The notes under the pieces: generated by a model
Told to the model about the DNA's origin: nothing
Seen by the model: only the letters and a program-made list of their open reading frames with translations
Databases searched by the model: none
NCBI GenBank assembly: GCA_017547315.1
Contig: JAFYQA010000053.1
Coordinates: forward strand, 1-8,152
DNA length: 8,152 bases
Direction of reading: 5' to 3'
Source of the DNA: Roseburia sp.
GTDB taxonomy: Bacteria > Bacillota_A > Clostridia > Lachnospirales > Lachnospiraceae
Part shown: piece after piece, positions 1 through 4,532 of the stretch
How positions within the stretch are numbered: the first letter of the stretch is position 1
Layout: each line of letters begins with the position of its first letter
Program-made: the position numbers and the translations under genes

Positions 1-1
1 A

Positions 2-52
2 ATCTATGAAGTCTATCCTGTGCTAGGCTTATTAAGTTATGCTTTGAAATAG
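2..52 (+). CDS. Possible C-terminal end of an upstream gene (partial)
   Basis: One plus-strand frame stays open from the window edge to a TAG at 50-52 and reads IYEVYPVLGLLSYALK. The other two plus frames close at 7-9 and 24-26. A strong terminator begins about 22 bases after the TAG, which is the spacing expected at the end of a transcription unit. Sixteen codons are far too few to identify a family, and an open frame of this length can occur by chance. The gene, if real, lies almost entirely outside the window. Its function cannot be inferred. Confidence 0.2.
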   Translation: MYEVYPVLGLLSYALK

Positions 53-74
53 CTTATAATCGAATAACGATACG

Positions 75-116
75 AAAAAAGTTCCAACCACGAAACCCGT
101 GGCTGGAACTTTTTTC
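75..116. terminator. Bidirectional intrinsic terminator
   Basis: The arms GTTCCA-A-CCACG (81-92) and CGTGG-C-TGGAAC (98-109) form an 11-bp stem with one A/C mismatch and a 5-base loop. A run of six A precedes the stem (75-80) and six T follow it (110-115). The element therefore has the form of an intrinsic terminator on both strands. It most likely ends the transcript of a gene to the left of the window. Confidence 0.85.
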
Positions 117-119
117 TAA

Positions 120-144
120 GGCTGTTTTTTTACAGCCCCTTTTT
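120..144 (+). terminator. Second terminator-like hairpin
   Basis: GGCTGT (120-125) pairs with ACAGCC (132-137) across a six-T loop, and CCTTTTT follows (138-144). The stem is short but lies directly downstream of the stronger terminator, so it may be a back-up terminator for the same upstream transcript. It could also be chance in AT-rich DNA. The strong SD-like sequence AAGGAG follows it at 151-156. Confidence 0.4.
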
Positions 145-164
145 GCTAGCAAGGAGAAGATATT

Positions 165-215
165 ATGAGCATACAAATATTTGGTACAAAAAGGGAACAA
201 TATGATTACAATTGA
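165..215 (+). pseudogene. Possible 5' remnant of an ArsC/Spx-family gene
   Basis: A good ribosome binding site, AAGGAG at 151-156, lies 8 bases before an ATG that opens a 16-codon frame reading MSIQIFGTKREQYDYN, closed by TGA at 213-215. From memory of the family, small thioredoxin-fold ArsC-like proteins of Clostridia often begin with M-x-I-Q-I-F-G-T-K-K followed by a Cys or Ser region. Here the match covers about ten residues and then stops, with no continuation seen in the other plus frames. I infer a gene truncated by deletion, leaving its translation start behind. A short peptide or a chance resemblance is also possible. The rest of 216-312 holds no recognisable gene. Confidence 0.3.
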
Positions 216-240
216 TAAAAAGCTTTATTTTCCAAGAAAA

Positions 241-278
241 ATATTGTAAACTATCAATATGTGATGAGGCGGCAATAT
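241..278. repeat. Short CAATAT repeats upstream of the small membrane gene
   Basis: ATATTG (241-246) and CAATAT (255-260) form a perfect 6-bp inverted repeat with an 8-base spacer, and a further CAATAT stands at 273-278. The location between the presumed gene remnant and the glsB-like gene would suit a regulator site. No convincing sigma-A promoter was found in 216-295. The units are AT-rich and short, so chance is a serious alternative. Confidence 0.25.
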
Positions 279-312
279 AGCCTTGTTTATATGATAAGGA
301 GGAAGACGAAGG

Positions 313-549
313 ATGAGTTTAATTATTTCCTTAGTAATCGGCGGCATTTGTGGATGGCTTGCCGGTAAAATTATGAAAACATCTTTTAGTATGGTGATGA
401 ATGTTATCTTAGGTGTAATCGGTGGTATGGTAGGCGGTTTCCTTTTAGGAATCATCGGTCTTTCTGCACATGGATTAATCGGTGGGATTATCAGTGGTGT
501 GCTTGGTTCTTGTGTACTGATTTATCTTGTAAGAATGATAAAAAAATAG
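313..549 (+). CDS. GlsB/YeaQ/YmgE-family small membrane protein
   Basis: This 78-residue protein has the composition and layout of the GlsB/YeaQ/YmgE (transglycosylase-associated) family, whose members are usually about 80-90 residues and are often linked to envelope or general stress responses; their biochemical role is unclear. Three hydrophobic segments, roughly residues 3-17, 27-48 and 52-73, are rich in closely spaced glycines (GGICGWLAGK, GVIGGMVGGFLLGIIG, GGIISGVLGS), as expected for tightly packed helices. A short basic tail (RMIKK) ends the protein. The start is supported by AAGGAGG at 296-302, 10 bases upstream. The next gene is pgi, 73 bases downstream, and the pgi promoter begins inside this gene. 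No clear terminator separates the two, so read-through into pgi is possible. Confidence 0.85.
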   Translation: MSLIISLVIGGICGWLAGKIMKTSFSMVMNVILGVIGGMVGGFLLGIIGLSAHGLIGGIISGVLGSCVLIYLVRMIKK

Positions 550-555
550 TATAAT
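527..555 (+). promoter_or_regulatory. Sigma-A promoter of pgi
   Basis: TTGTAA at 527-532 and a perfect TATAAT at 550-555 are separated by exactly 17 bases. The -35 box lies within the last codons of the upstream small membrane gene, and the -10 box begins one base after its stop codon. Transcription should start near 561-563. This gives pgi independent expression, with a leader of about 60 bases before its ATG. Confidence 0.75.
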
Positions 556-557
556 AT

Positions 558-575
558 TTGTTACTAAAGTAACAG
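558..575. promoter_or_regulatory. Rex-like operator over the pgi transcription start
   Basis: The sequence TTGTTA-CTAAAG-TAACAG contains a perfect inverted repeat of 7-bp arms (TGTTACT/AGTAACA, 559-574). Known Rex sites in Clostridia follow TTGTTAA-N4-TTAACAA, also 18 bp. Eleven of the twelve outer bases match here, while the inner A and T (positions 7 and 12) are C and G. The site begins two bases after the -10 box and covers the predicted start site, which is a classic position for repression. Assignment to Rex is by motif resemblance only. Confidence 0.5.
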
Positions 576-622
576 TGCAAATAGAAGGAATAATATATTT
601 TTAAGGAGGGGCAGAATCAATT

Positions 623-2203
623 ATGATTACCTGGAACAATTTAGATACTGTAAGTTCTTATAAAGAGCTTGAAGCTGTAGCAAAAGTAAATCTCGCAGAA
701 GTAATGTCTGGCGAGAATGGTGCAGAACGTGTTAGAAAATACAGTGCACCAATGGCAGAAGGTATGGCATTTAACTATGCTTCAAGACCAGTTGATGATG
801 CAGTGCTTGCTGCACTTGCAAAATTAGCAGAAGAGACACAGCTTACAGAAAAATTTGCAGCATTATATAACGGCGAAATGATTAACACAGGCGAGAAACG
901 TCTCGTTCTTCATCATATGTGCCGTGGTCAGCTCGGTGATGCTGTTATCGCTGACGGTGGCGACAAACGTGAATTCTACACAGGCGAGCAGAAAAAAATA
1001 GCTGAATTTGCAAATAAAGTACATAGTGGTGAAGTCGCAAATGCAAATGGAGAAAAATTCACTACAGTAGTTCAGATTGGTATTGGAGGAAGTGACCTTG
1101 GTCCTCGTGCTATCTACCTTGCTCTTGAAAACTGGGCAAAGGTAAACAATACATTAAAAATGGAAGCAAAATTCATCAGTAACGTAGACCCTGATGATGC
1201 AGCAGGTGTACTTGCAACACTTGACCTTCCACATACATTATTCATCTTAGTATCTAAATCAGGTACTACACTTGAAACACTTACAAACGAATCTTTCGTT
1301 AAAAACGCATTAAAAGAAGCTGGACTTAATCCTGCAAACCATATGGCATGTGTTACAAGTGCTACTTCTCCACTTGCAAAGAGTGCAGATTACTTAGCAG
1401 CATTTTTCATGGATGACTATATCGGTGGACGTTTCTCATCTACATCAGGAGTAGGTGGAGCAGTTCTCTCATGTGCATTCGGACCAGAAGTATTTGCACA
1501 GTTCCTTGATGGTGCAGCAGCAGCAGATGTAACAGCTAAGAACGAAGATTTACTTGCAAACCCAGCAATGCTTGATGCATTAATCGGTGTTTACGAGCGT
1601 AACGTATTAGGTTATCAGAATACAGCAGTGCTTCCATATTCACAGGCACTTAGCCGTTTCCCAGCTCATTTACAGCAGCTTGATATGGAATCAAATGGTA
1701 AATCTGTAAACCGTTTTGGTGATCCAATTGACTATGTAACAGGACCAATCATCTTTGGTGAACCTGGTACAAACGGACAGCATTCATTCTACCAGTTATT
1801 ACATCAGGGAACAAATATCGTTCCACTTCAGTTCGTTGGTTTCAAGAACAACCAGATGGGTAGTGATGTAATTATCGAAGGAAGCACAAGCCAGCAGAAA
1901 CTTTGTGCAAACGTAGTAGCACAGATTGTAGCTTTTGCATGTGGTAAAGATGATGCAGATCGCAATAAATACTTCGAAGGTGGACGTCCATCAAGTATCA
2001 TCGTTGGTGATCAGCTCAATCCAAAGACACTCGGTGCATTACTTTCTCACTTCGAGAACAAAGTTATGTTCCAGGGCTTTGTATGGAATATCAACAGCTT
2101 TGACCAGGAGGGCGTACAGCTTGGTAAAGTATTAGCAAAGAAAGTACTTGCTCATGATACAGACGGAGCACTTAAAGTTTATAGTGAGTTATTAAACATC
2201 TAA
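623..2203 (+). CDS. pgi: Glucose-6-phosphate isomerase
   Basis: This cytoplasmic enzyme interconverts glucose 6-phosphate and fructose 6-phosphate in glycolysis and gluconeogenesis. The 526-residue protein carries the expected family landmarks in order: the sugar-phosphate loop GIGGSDLGPR (153-162), SKSGTTLET (211-219), GGRFSSTS (268-275), QQLDMESNGK with the likely catalytic Glu356 (351-360), GTNGQHSFYQLLHQG with His387 (382-396), and the C-terminal FDQEGVQLGK with the likely catalytic Lys502. The length fits the longer E. coli-like form (about 550) better than the roughly 450-residue form of many Bacillus-type Firmicutes. In the C-terminal signature the usual GVE is GVQ here. Start: AAGGAGGGG at 603-611 lies 11 bases upstream of the ATG. 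It has its own promoter with a Rex-like palindrome and its own strong terminator, so it is probably mainly monocistronic. Codon use (CAG, AAC, GAC, GCA) suggests high expression. Confidence 0.97.
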   Translation: MITWNNLDTVSSYKELEAVAKVNLAEVMSGENGAERVRKYSAPMAEGMAFNYASRPVDDAVLAALAKLAEETQLTEKFAALYNGEMINTGEKRLVLHHMCRGQLGDAVIADGGDKREFYTGEQKKIAEFANKVHSGEVANANGEKFTTVVQIGIGGSDLGPRAIYLALENWAKVNNTLKMEAKFISNVDPDDAAGVLATLDLPHTLFILVSKSGTTLETLTNESFVKNALKEAGLNPANHMACVTSATSPLAKSADYLAAFFMDDYIGGRFSSTSGVGGAVLSCAFGPEVFAQFLDGAAAADVTAKNEDLLANPAMLDALIGVYERNVLGYQNTAVLPYSQALSRFPAHLQQLDMESNGKSVNRFGDPIDYVTGPIIFGEPGTNGQHSFYQLLHQGTNIVPLQFVGFKNNQMGSDVIIEGSTSQQKLCANVVAQIVAFACGKDDADRNKYFEGGRPSSIIVGDQLNPKTLGALLSHFENKVMFQGFVWNINSFDQEGVQLGKVLAKKVLAHDTDGALKVYSELLNI

Positions 2204-2220
2204 TCAAATAACAGTTGATG

Positions 2221-2257
2221 TGGCTATCTTCCGGGGAACCGGAGGGTAGCCATTTTT
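2221..2257 (+). terminator. Intrinsic terminator of pgi
   Basis: Arms 2221-2234 and 2239-2252 pair without a gap over 14 bp (TGGCTATCTTCCGG with CCGGAGGGTAGCCA, three G-U pairs). They close a GGAA tetraloop of GNRA type and are followed by TTTTT at 2253-2257. The element lies 17 bases after the pgi stop codon. Confidence 0.92.
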
Positions 2258-2280
2258 AGTGTTGCTTACTTTTGTTCGAC

Positions 2281-2309
2281 TTGTAAACAATAAGAGGAAT
2301 CGTTATAAT
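2281..2309 (+). promoter_or_regulatory. Sigma-A promoter of the RNase H gene
   Basis: TTGTAA (2281-2286) and TATAAT (2304-2309) are 17 bases apart, the same hexamer pair seen at the pgi promoter. It follows the pgi terminator and precedes the RNase H start by about 38 bases, so this gene is transcribed separately from pgi. No palindrome was seen around it. Confidence 0.7.
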
Positions 2310-2347
2310 AAAGATAAGTGTATGGAGAGTGAGAAAGGAAAATAAGA

Positions 2348-3067
2348 ATGGCAAAGTTTAAAGTATATGCAGTTGCAAAAGGCAGAAAAACAGGTGTTTT
2401 TAAAACTTGGGCGGAATGCGAGGCGCAGGTGAAAGGTTTTGCAGGACCTATCTTTAAAGGTTTTTTGAGTGAAGAAGAGGCAAATGATTGGCTGGAAAAA
2501 GGCGGGAAGAATGCATATAGCAACGGCGCAAAAGTGCAGAAAAAGAACGAAGAAGTAGTGGATATGGAGAATTTTAAACCAGAGGAGTTTTTCTGTGAGG
2601 ATCACTTGGATACCAATATGCTGCCACCGGTTATGCCGGAAGCCTATGCTTTTGTTGACGGATCTTTTAATGAGTTTCATGAGGACGGAGCACGCTACGG
2701 TTTTGGTGGGATTTTACATGTTGATGGAAAAGATGAGTCGATTAAAGGGCATGGGAGCGAAGTTGAATTTGTAGTGTCACGACAGATTCCGGGAGAAGTA
2801 TTTGGAGCACTTGCAGCAATTGAGAAGGCTGTTGAGCTTGGAGTGAAACATTTAGTTATTTTTTATGATTATAATGGTATTGGACATTGGGCGACTTCAG
2901 GAAAACGTTGGAAAGCCGAGAGTGCGATTGCCAGAAGATATGTGGAACGTTATGATGAGCTGAAAGAACAGATAAAAGTTAATTTTTATCATGTAAAGGC
3001 GCATGATGAGATAGAAGGTAATGAACTTGCAGATAAGATGGCGAAGAAGGAAGTTGGATTATTGTAG
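2348..3067 (+). CDS. Viroplasmin-domain ribonuclease H (RNase HI type)
   Basis: RNase H cleaves the RNA strand of RNA-DNA hybrids, removing R-loops and primers in the cytoplasm. Residues 1-50 match the viroplasmin (Cauli_VI) hybrid-binding domain, with KFKVYAVAKGRKTGVFKTW and the later GFLSEEEANDWL. A charged linker (about 51-97) leads to an RNase HI domain (98-238). The four catalytic acids are visible: Asp104 in FVDGS, Glu150 in GEVFGALAA, Asp174 in FYDYNGI and Asp229 in GNELADK, with His219 in HVKAHD. It should therefore be active. At 239 residues it has the typical length of bacterial two-domain proteins of this kind. AAGGA at 2335-2339 lies 8 bases before the ATG. Its codon use (more GAA, TTT, GCG and GGA) differs from the neighbouring highly expressed genes, in line with modest housekeeping expression. 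It converges on the LacI-family gene. Confidence 0.93.
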   Translation: MAKFKVYAVAKGRKTGVFKTWAECEAQVKGFAGPIFKGFLSEEEANDWLEKGGKNAYSNGAKVQKKNEEVVDMENFKPEEFFCEDHLDTNMLPPVMPEAYAFVDGSFNEFHEDGARYGFGGILHVDGKDESIKGHGSEVEFVVSRQIPGEVFGALAAIEKAVELGVKHLVIFYDYNGIGHWATSGKRWKAESAIARRYVERYDELKEQIKVNFYHVKAHDEIEGNELADKMAKKEVGLL

Positions 3068-3125
3068 CCTGCATTTTATATGTAAGTGCATGTAACTTTA
3101 AAGAACAGTGTTTGTGAAAAGAGAA

Positions 3126-3171
3126 GGGATAATTCAAAACCGGTGGTAATGAATTATCCCATTTGATTTTT
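3126..3171. terminator. Shared terminator between convergent genes
   Basis: GGGATAATTC (3126-3135) and GAATTATCCC (3151-3160) form a perfect 10-bp stem with a 15-base loop, followed by ATTTGATTTTT on the plus strand. Inside the loop, ACC (3139-3141) can pair with GGT (3145-3147). The reverse strand after the stem reads CTTCTCTTTT, so weaker termination of the regulator transcript is also plausible. It lies between the stop codons of the RNase H gene and the minus-strand regulator. Confidence 0.75.
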
Positions 3172-3177
3172 GTAAAA

Positions 3178-4176
3178 CTAAACATTTTTTTTGACCGGTC
3201 CGGTCGAGTCACGGACAATCAACGGTGCCCGCAACTGTATTGATTCAATGGAAAGATTATTTAAAAGGCAGGAAACTGCATAATAACCACATTTTCCCAA
3301 ACTAATTCGGTCTTGTCGAATTGTAGTAAGAGCTGGTGTGGTATATGCGGTCATTGGTAAATCATCGAATCCTATGATGCTGATATCTTGTGGAACTCGT
3401 AATCCCATATCGTGGCATTCTGTGAGTGCAGAGATGGCACGTATATCATGGGAGCATAAGATAGCTGTAACACCGTAATTGATAAACTGCGGGATGTAGG
3501 TGCGGGCAGATTCTGATACGTAGTATCCCAGACCAATATAATTGGAATTAATCTCTAAGTCATATTTATTCATTGCATCGAGATAAGCATTGTAACGAGC
3601 CTTCATAATGTGTGAATCAAGCGGGCCGGAAAGTAAAGCTATTTTGCGATGGCCTAAATCGTAAAGGTGTTTTACCGCCAACTCGAAAGCTTCCGGATTG
3701 TTGCAACCGATAGAGGCAACGTGCGGATTATTTTTAATGCGGTTATCATATAAAACCGTTGGAATCTGTGTGGAATGAAACTGTGTCATCCAAGGATCAG
3801 GCAAAGACATTCCTAAAATAAATGCTGCCTGGTAATTATATTCCATCATAAAAACATCATAAGGGGTATTCTTTTGTATCTCGGCTGTCAGTGGCACAAT
3901 ATCAACCGTCCAACCATCTGGCTCTGCCATCTGACGAAATCCTAAAATGATATCGTGTCCAAATTGATTTGGCGTTTCATAATTCATATTTTCTATTAGA
4001 ATGCAGAGCTTCTTGCTTCTTTTTTGAGGTCGTCTATAATTATATCCCAGTTCAATGGCTGTTTCCTGAATTTTCTGACGCATTTTTTCGCTGATATCAG
4101 TAGCGTTATTGAGTCCTTTTGATACCGTACTTTTTGATATGCCGAGCTTTTCTGCGATGTCATTGATTGTTGCCAT
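3178..4176 (-). CDS. LacI-family transcriptional regulator of the adjacent sugar importer
   Basis: The 332-residue protein starts with a LacI-type helix-turn-helix, residues 2-22 (ATINDIAEKLGISKSTVSKGL), followed by the usual third helix to about residue 45. A periplasmic-binding-like sensor domain covers about 55-325, with the family segments DLGHRKIALLSG, ISIIGFDDLPMTAY and TTIRQD. The region after ELGY reads NYRRPQKRSKK and lacks the usual PNxxAxxL hinge helix, appearing a few residues short. From memory, related Firmicute regulators of this subgroup (KLCI-ENM start of the sensor domain) occur next to maltose-type transporters. The start is supported by AGGAG on the minus strand at 4183-4187, about 6 bases upstream. 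It is divergent from the importer operon, so it probably represses that operon and perhaps itself, releasing on sugar binding. The exact ligand cannot be read from sequence. Confidence 0.9.
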   Translation of the reverse strand: MATINDIAEKLGISKSTVSKGLNNATDISEKMRQKIQETAIELGYNYRRPQKRSKKLCILIENMNYETPNQFGHDIILGFRQMAEPDGWTVDIVPLTAEIQKNTPYDVFMMEYNYQAAFILGMSLPDPWMTQFHSTQIPTVLYDNRIKNNPHVASIGCNNPEAFELAVKHLYDLGHRKIALLSGPLDSHIMKARYNAYLDAMNKYDLEINSNYIGLGYYVSESARTYIPQFINYGVTAILCSHDIRAISALTECHDMGLRVPQDISIIGFDDLPMTAYTTPALTTIRQDRISLGKCGYYAVSCLLNNLSIESIQLRAPLIVRDSTGPVKKNV

Positions 4177-4230
4177 GAGTTCTCCTAAAAATTGTGAAAA
4201 ATGTCCAAATAATAAAATTTTTATAAAAAA

Positions 4231-4259
4231 ATTGTATCAGATGTAATTGTGAAAAACAA
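4231..4259 (-). promoter_or_regulatory. Promoter of the LacI-family regulator
   Basis: On the minus strand TTGTTT (plus positions 4254-4259) and TACAAT (4231-4236) are 17 bases apart. The -10 box is preceded by TGA, giving an extended -10 form TGnTACAAT. Transcription should start near 4224, about 48 bases before the regulator ATG. The cre-like palindrome at 4273-4288 lies just upstream of the -35 box. Confidence 0.65.
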
Positions 4260-4272
4260 GGGAAAAAACAGG

Positions 4273-4288
4273 ATGTAAGCGTTTACAA
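4273..4288. promoter_or_regulatory. cre-like / LacI-family operator palindrome
   Basis: ATGTAAGCGTTTACAA fits the catabolite-responsive-element consensus WTGNAANCGNWNNCWW at every position and is a near-palindrome with a central CG. CcpA and local LacI-family repressors bind sites of this shape, so the sequence does not decide between them. It lies about 14 bases upstream of the regulator's -35 box and roughly 170 bases upstream of the importer's -35 box. Catabolite control, autoregulation, or a distal looping site are all possible. Confidence 0.6.
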
Positions 4289-4308
4289 GAGGAGAAGAGG
4301 AGCTTTTT

Positions 4309-4347
4309 ATGGATATGATGGTGTGTACAATTGGAAAATGCACCTAA
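4309..4347 (+). CDS. Possible 12-codon leader ORF
   Basis: A repeated purine-rich SD (GAGGAGAAGAGGAG, 4289-4302) lies 6 bases before an ATG that opens a frame reading MDMMVCTIGKCT and closes with TAA at 4345-4347. The frame ends at the edge of the large palindrome 4347-4362. The ribosome binding site is much better than chance frames usually have, but it is mostly a GA-rich run. The main importer promoter lies downstream of it, and I found no convincing promoter upstream, so there may be no transcript carrying it. Confidence 0.2.
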   Translation: MDMMVCTIGKCT

Positions 4348-4362
4348 AAGTTTCGAAACTTT
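4347..4362. promoter_or_regulatory. Perfect 16-bp operator-like palindrome
   Basis: AAAGTTTCGAAACTTT is a perfect palindrome with a central CG, the form typical of LacI-family operators. It lies in the divergent region next to a LacI-family gene, so it is a strong candidate binding site for that regulator. It is centred about 95 bases upstream of the importer's -35 box, too far to block polymerase directly, which suggests an auxiliary site for looping or cooperative binding. Confidence 0.6.
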
Positions 4363-4364
4363 GG

Positions 4365-4372
4365 TTTCGAAA
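4365..4372. repeat. Second TTTCGAAA core, 14 bp from the first
   Basis: The core TTTCGAAA of the 16-bp palindrome (4351-4358) recurs at 4365-4372, flanked by GG on the left and AAGA on the right. Centre-to-centre distance is 14 bp. It looks like a half-degenerate second copy of the same site and could allow two dimers to bind adjacently, although they would not lie on the same helix face. Confidence 0.45.
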
Positions 4373-4411
4373 AAGAGGAAAAGGGTGGTAAAAATATACA
4401 AAACAACAGAT

Positions 4412-4439
4412 TTTGCGTTTCTTTTTTGGTCAATATAAC
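4412..4439 (+). promoter_or_regulatory. Weak alternative promoter for the importer operon
   Basis: TATAAC (4434-4439) is a five-of-six -10 box, and TTTGCG (4412-4417) stands 16 bases before it as a poor -35 box. It would start transcription near 4446. The downstream promoter at 4451-4479 has a better -35 box and an overlapping operator, so this is at best secondary. Confidence 0.25.
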
Positions 4440-4450
4440 GAAAAAAGAAG

Positions 4451-4479
4451 TTGACGGAAACGTTTTCGTGTGCTAACTT
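4451..4479 (+). promoter_or_regulatory. Main promoter of the sugar importer operon
   Basis: TTGACG (4451-4456, five of six) is followed after 17 bases by a weak -10 box TAACTT (4474-4479). TGC immediately before that box supplies an extended -10 motif. Transcription should start near 4486, giving a leader of about 47 bases. An operator-like palindrome fills the spacer between the two boxes, so repressor binding would exclude RNA polymerase. Confidence 0.6.
4454..4469. promoter_or_regulatory. Operator-like palindrome within the importer promoter
   Basis: ACGGAAACGTTTTCGT is symmetrical in seven of eight base pairs around a central CG. It overlaps the end of the -35 box and fills most of the spacer of the importer promoter. 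This is the expected place for a LacI-family repressor site. The half-site GAAAC is also found in the 16-bp palindrome 4347-4362, though the two sites arrange it differently around the centre. Confidence 0.6.
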
Positions 4480-4496
4480 AAAAATACCAAAATTTT

Positions 4497-4510
4497 GCGA
4501 AAAATTTCGC
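4497..4510. promoter_or_regulatory. Inverted repeat in the importer leader, just before the RBS
   Basis: GCGAAA (4497-4502) and TTTCGC (4505-4510) form a perfect inverted repeat with a two-base centre, 10 bases before the SD AAGGAGG (4520-4526). It falls downstream of the predicted start, so it could act as DNA (a further operator, centred 42 bp or four helical turns from the promoter operator) or as a small RNA hairpin near the ribosome binding site. Directly upstream lies another palindrome, CAAAATTTTG (4488-4497). Confidence 0.35.
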
Positions 4511-4532
4511 GGTAATAATAAGGAGGAAAAAA

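Noticed and set aside
44..60. TTGAAA (44-49) and TATAAT (55-60) as a promoter.
   Set aside because: The two boxes are only five bases apart, and no acceptable -35 box lies 16-18 bases before TATAAT. A terminator follows directly.
288..295. TATATGAT as a -10 box for the glsB-like gene.
   Set aside because: Transcription would start inside the ribosome binding site (296-302), and no -35 box is found at the right distance.
1935..2135. Open frame of 66 codons on the plus strand within pgi.
   Set aside because: It lies entirely inside pgi in another frame, has no ribosome binding site and resembles no known family; it is a shadow of pgi codon use.
2266..2680. Minus-strand open frames of 85 and 125 codons overlapping the start of the RNase H gene.
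   Set aside because: They are antisense to a clear two-domain RNase H gene with its own promoter and SD. Their translations are rich in Phe, Leu and Ser, as expected for the reverse of Lys/Glu-rich coding DNA.
3193..3205. Palindrome GACCGG-T-CCGGTC beside a run of eight T, resembling a terminator.
   Set aside because: It lies within the last codons of the minus-strand regulator gene. In plus-strand reading the T-run comes before the stem, in minus-strand reading an A-run follows it, and the loop is a single base, so it cannot act as a normal terminator.
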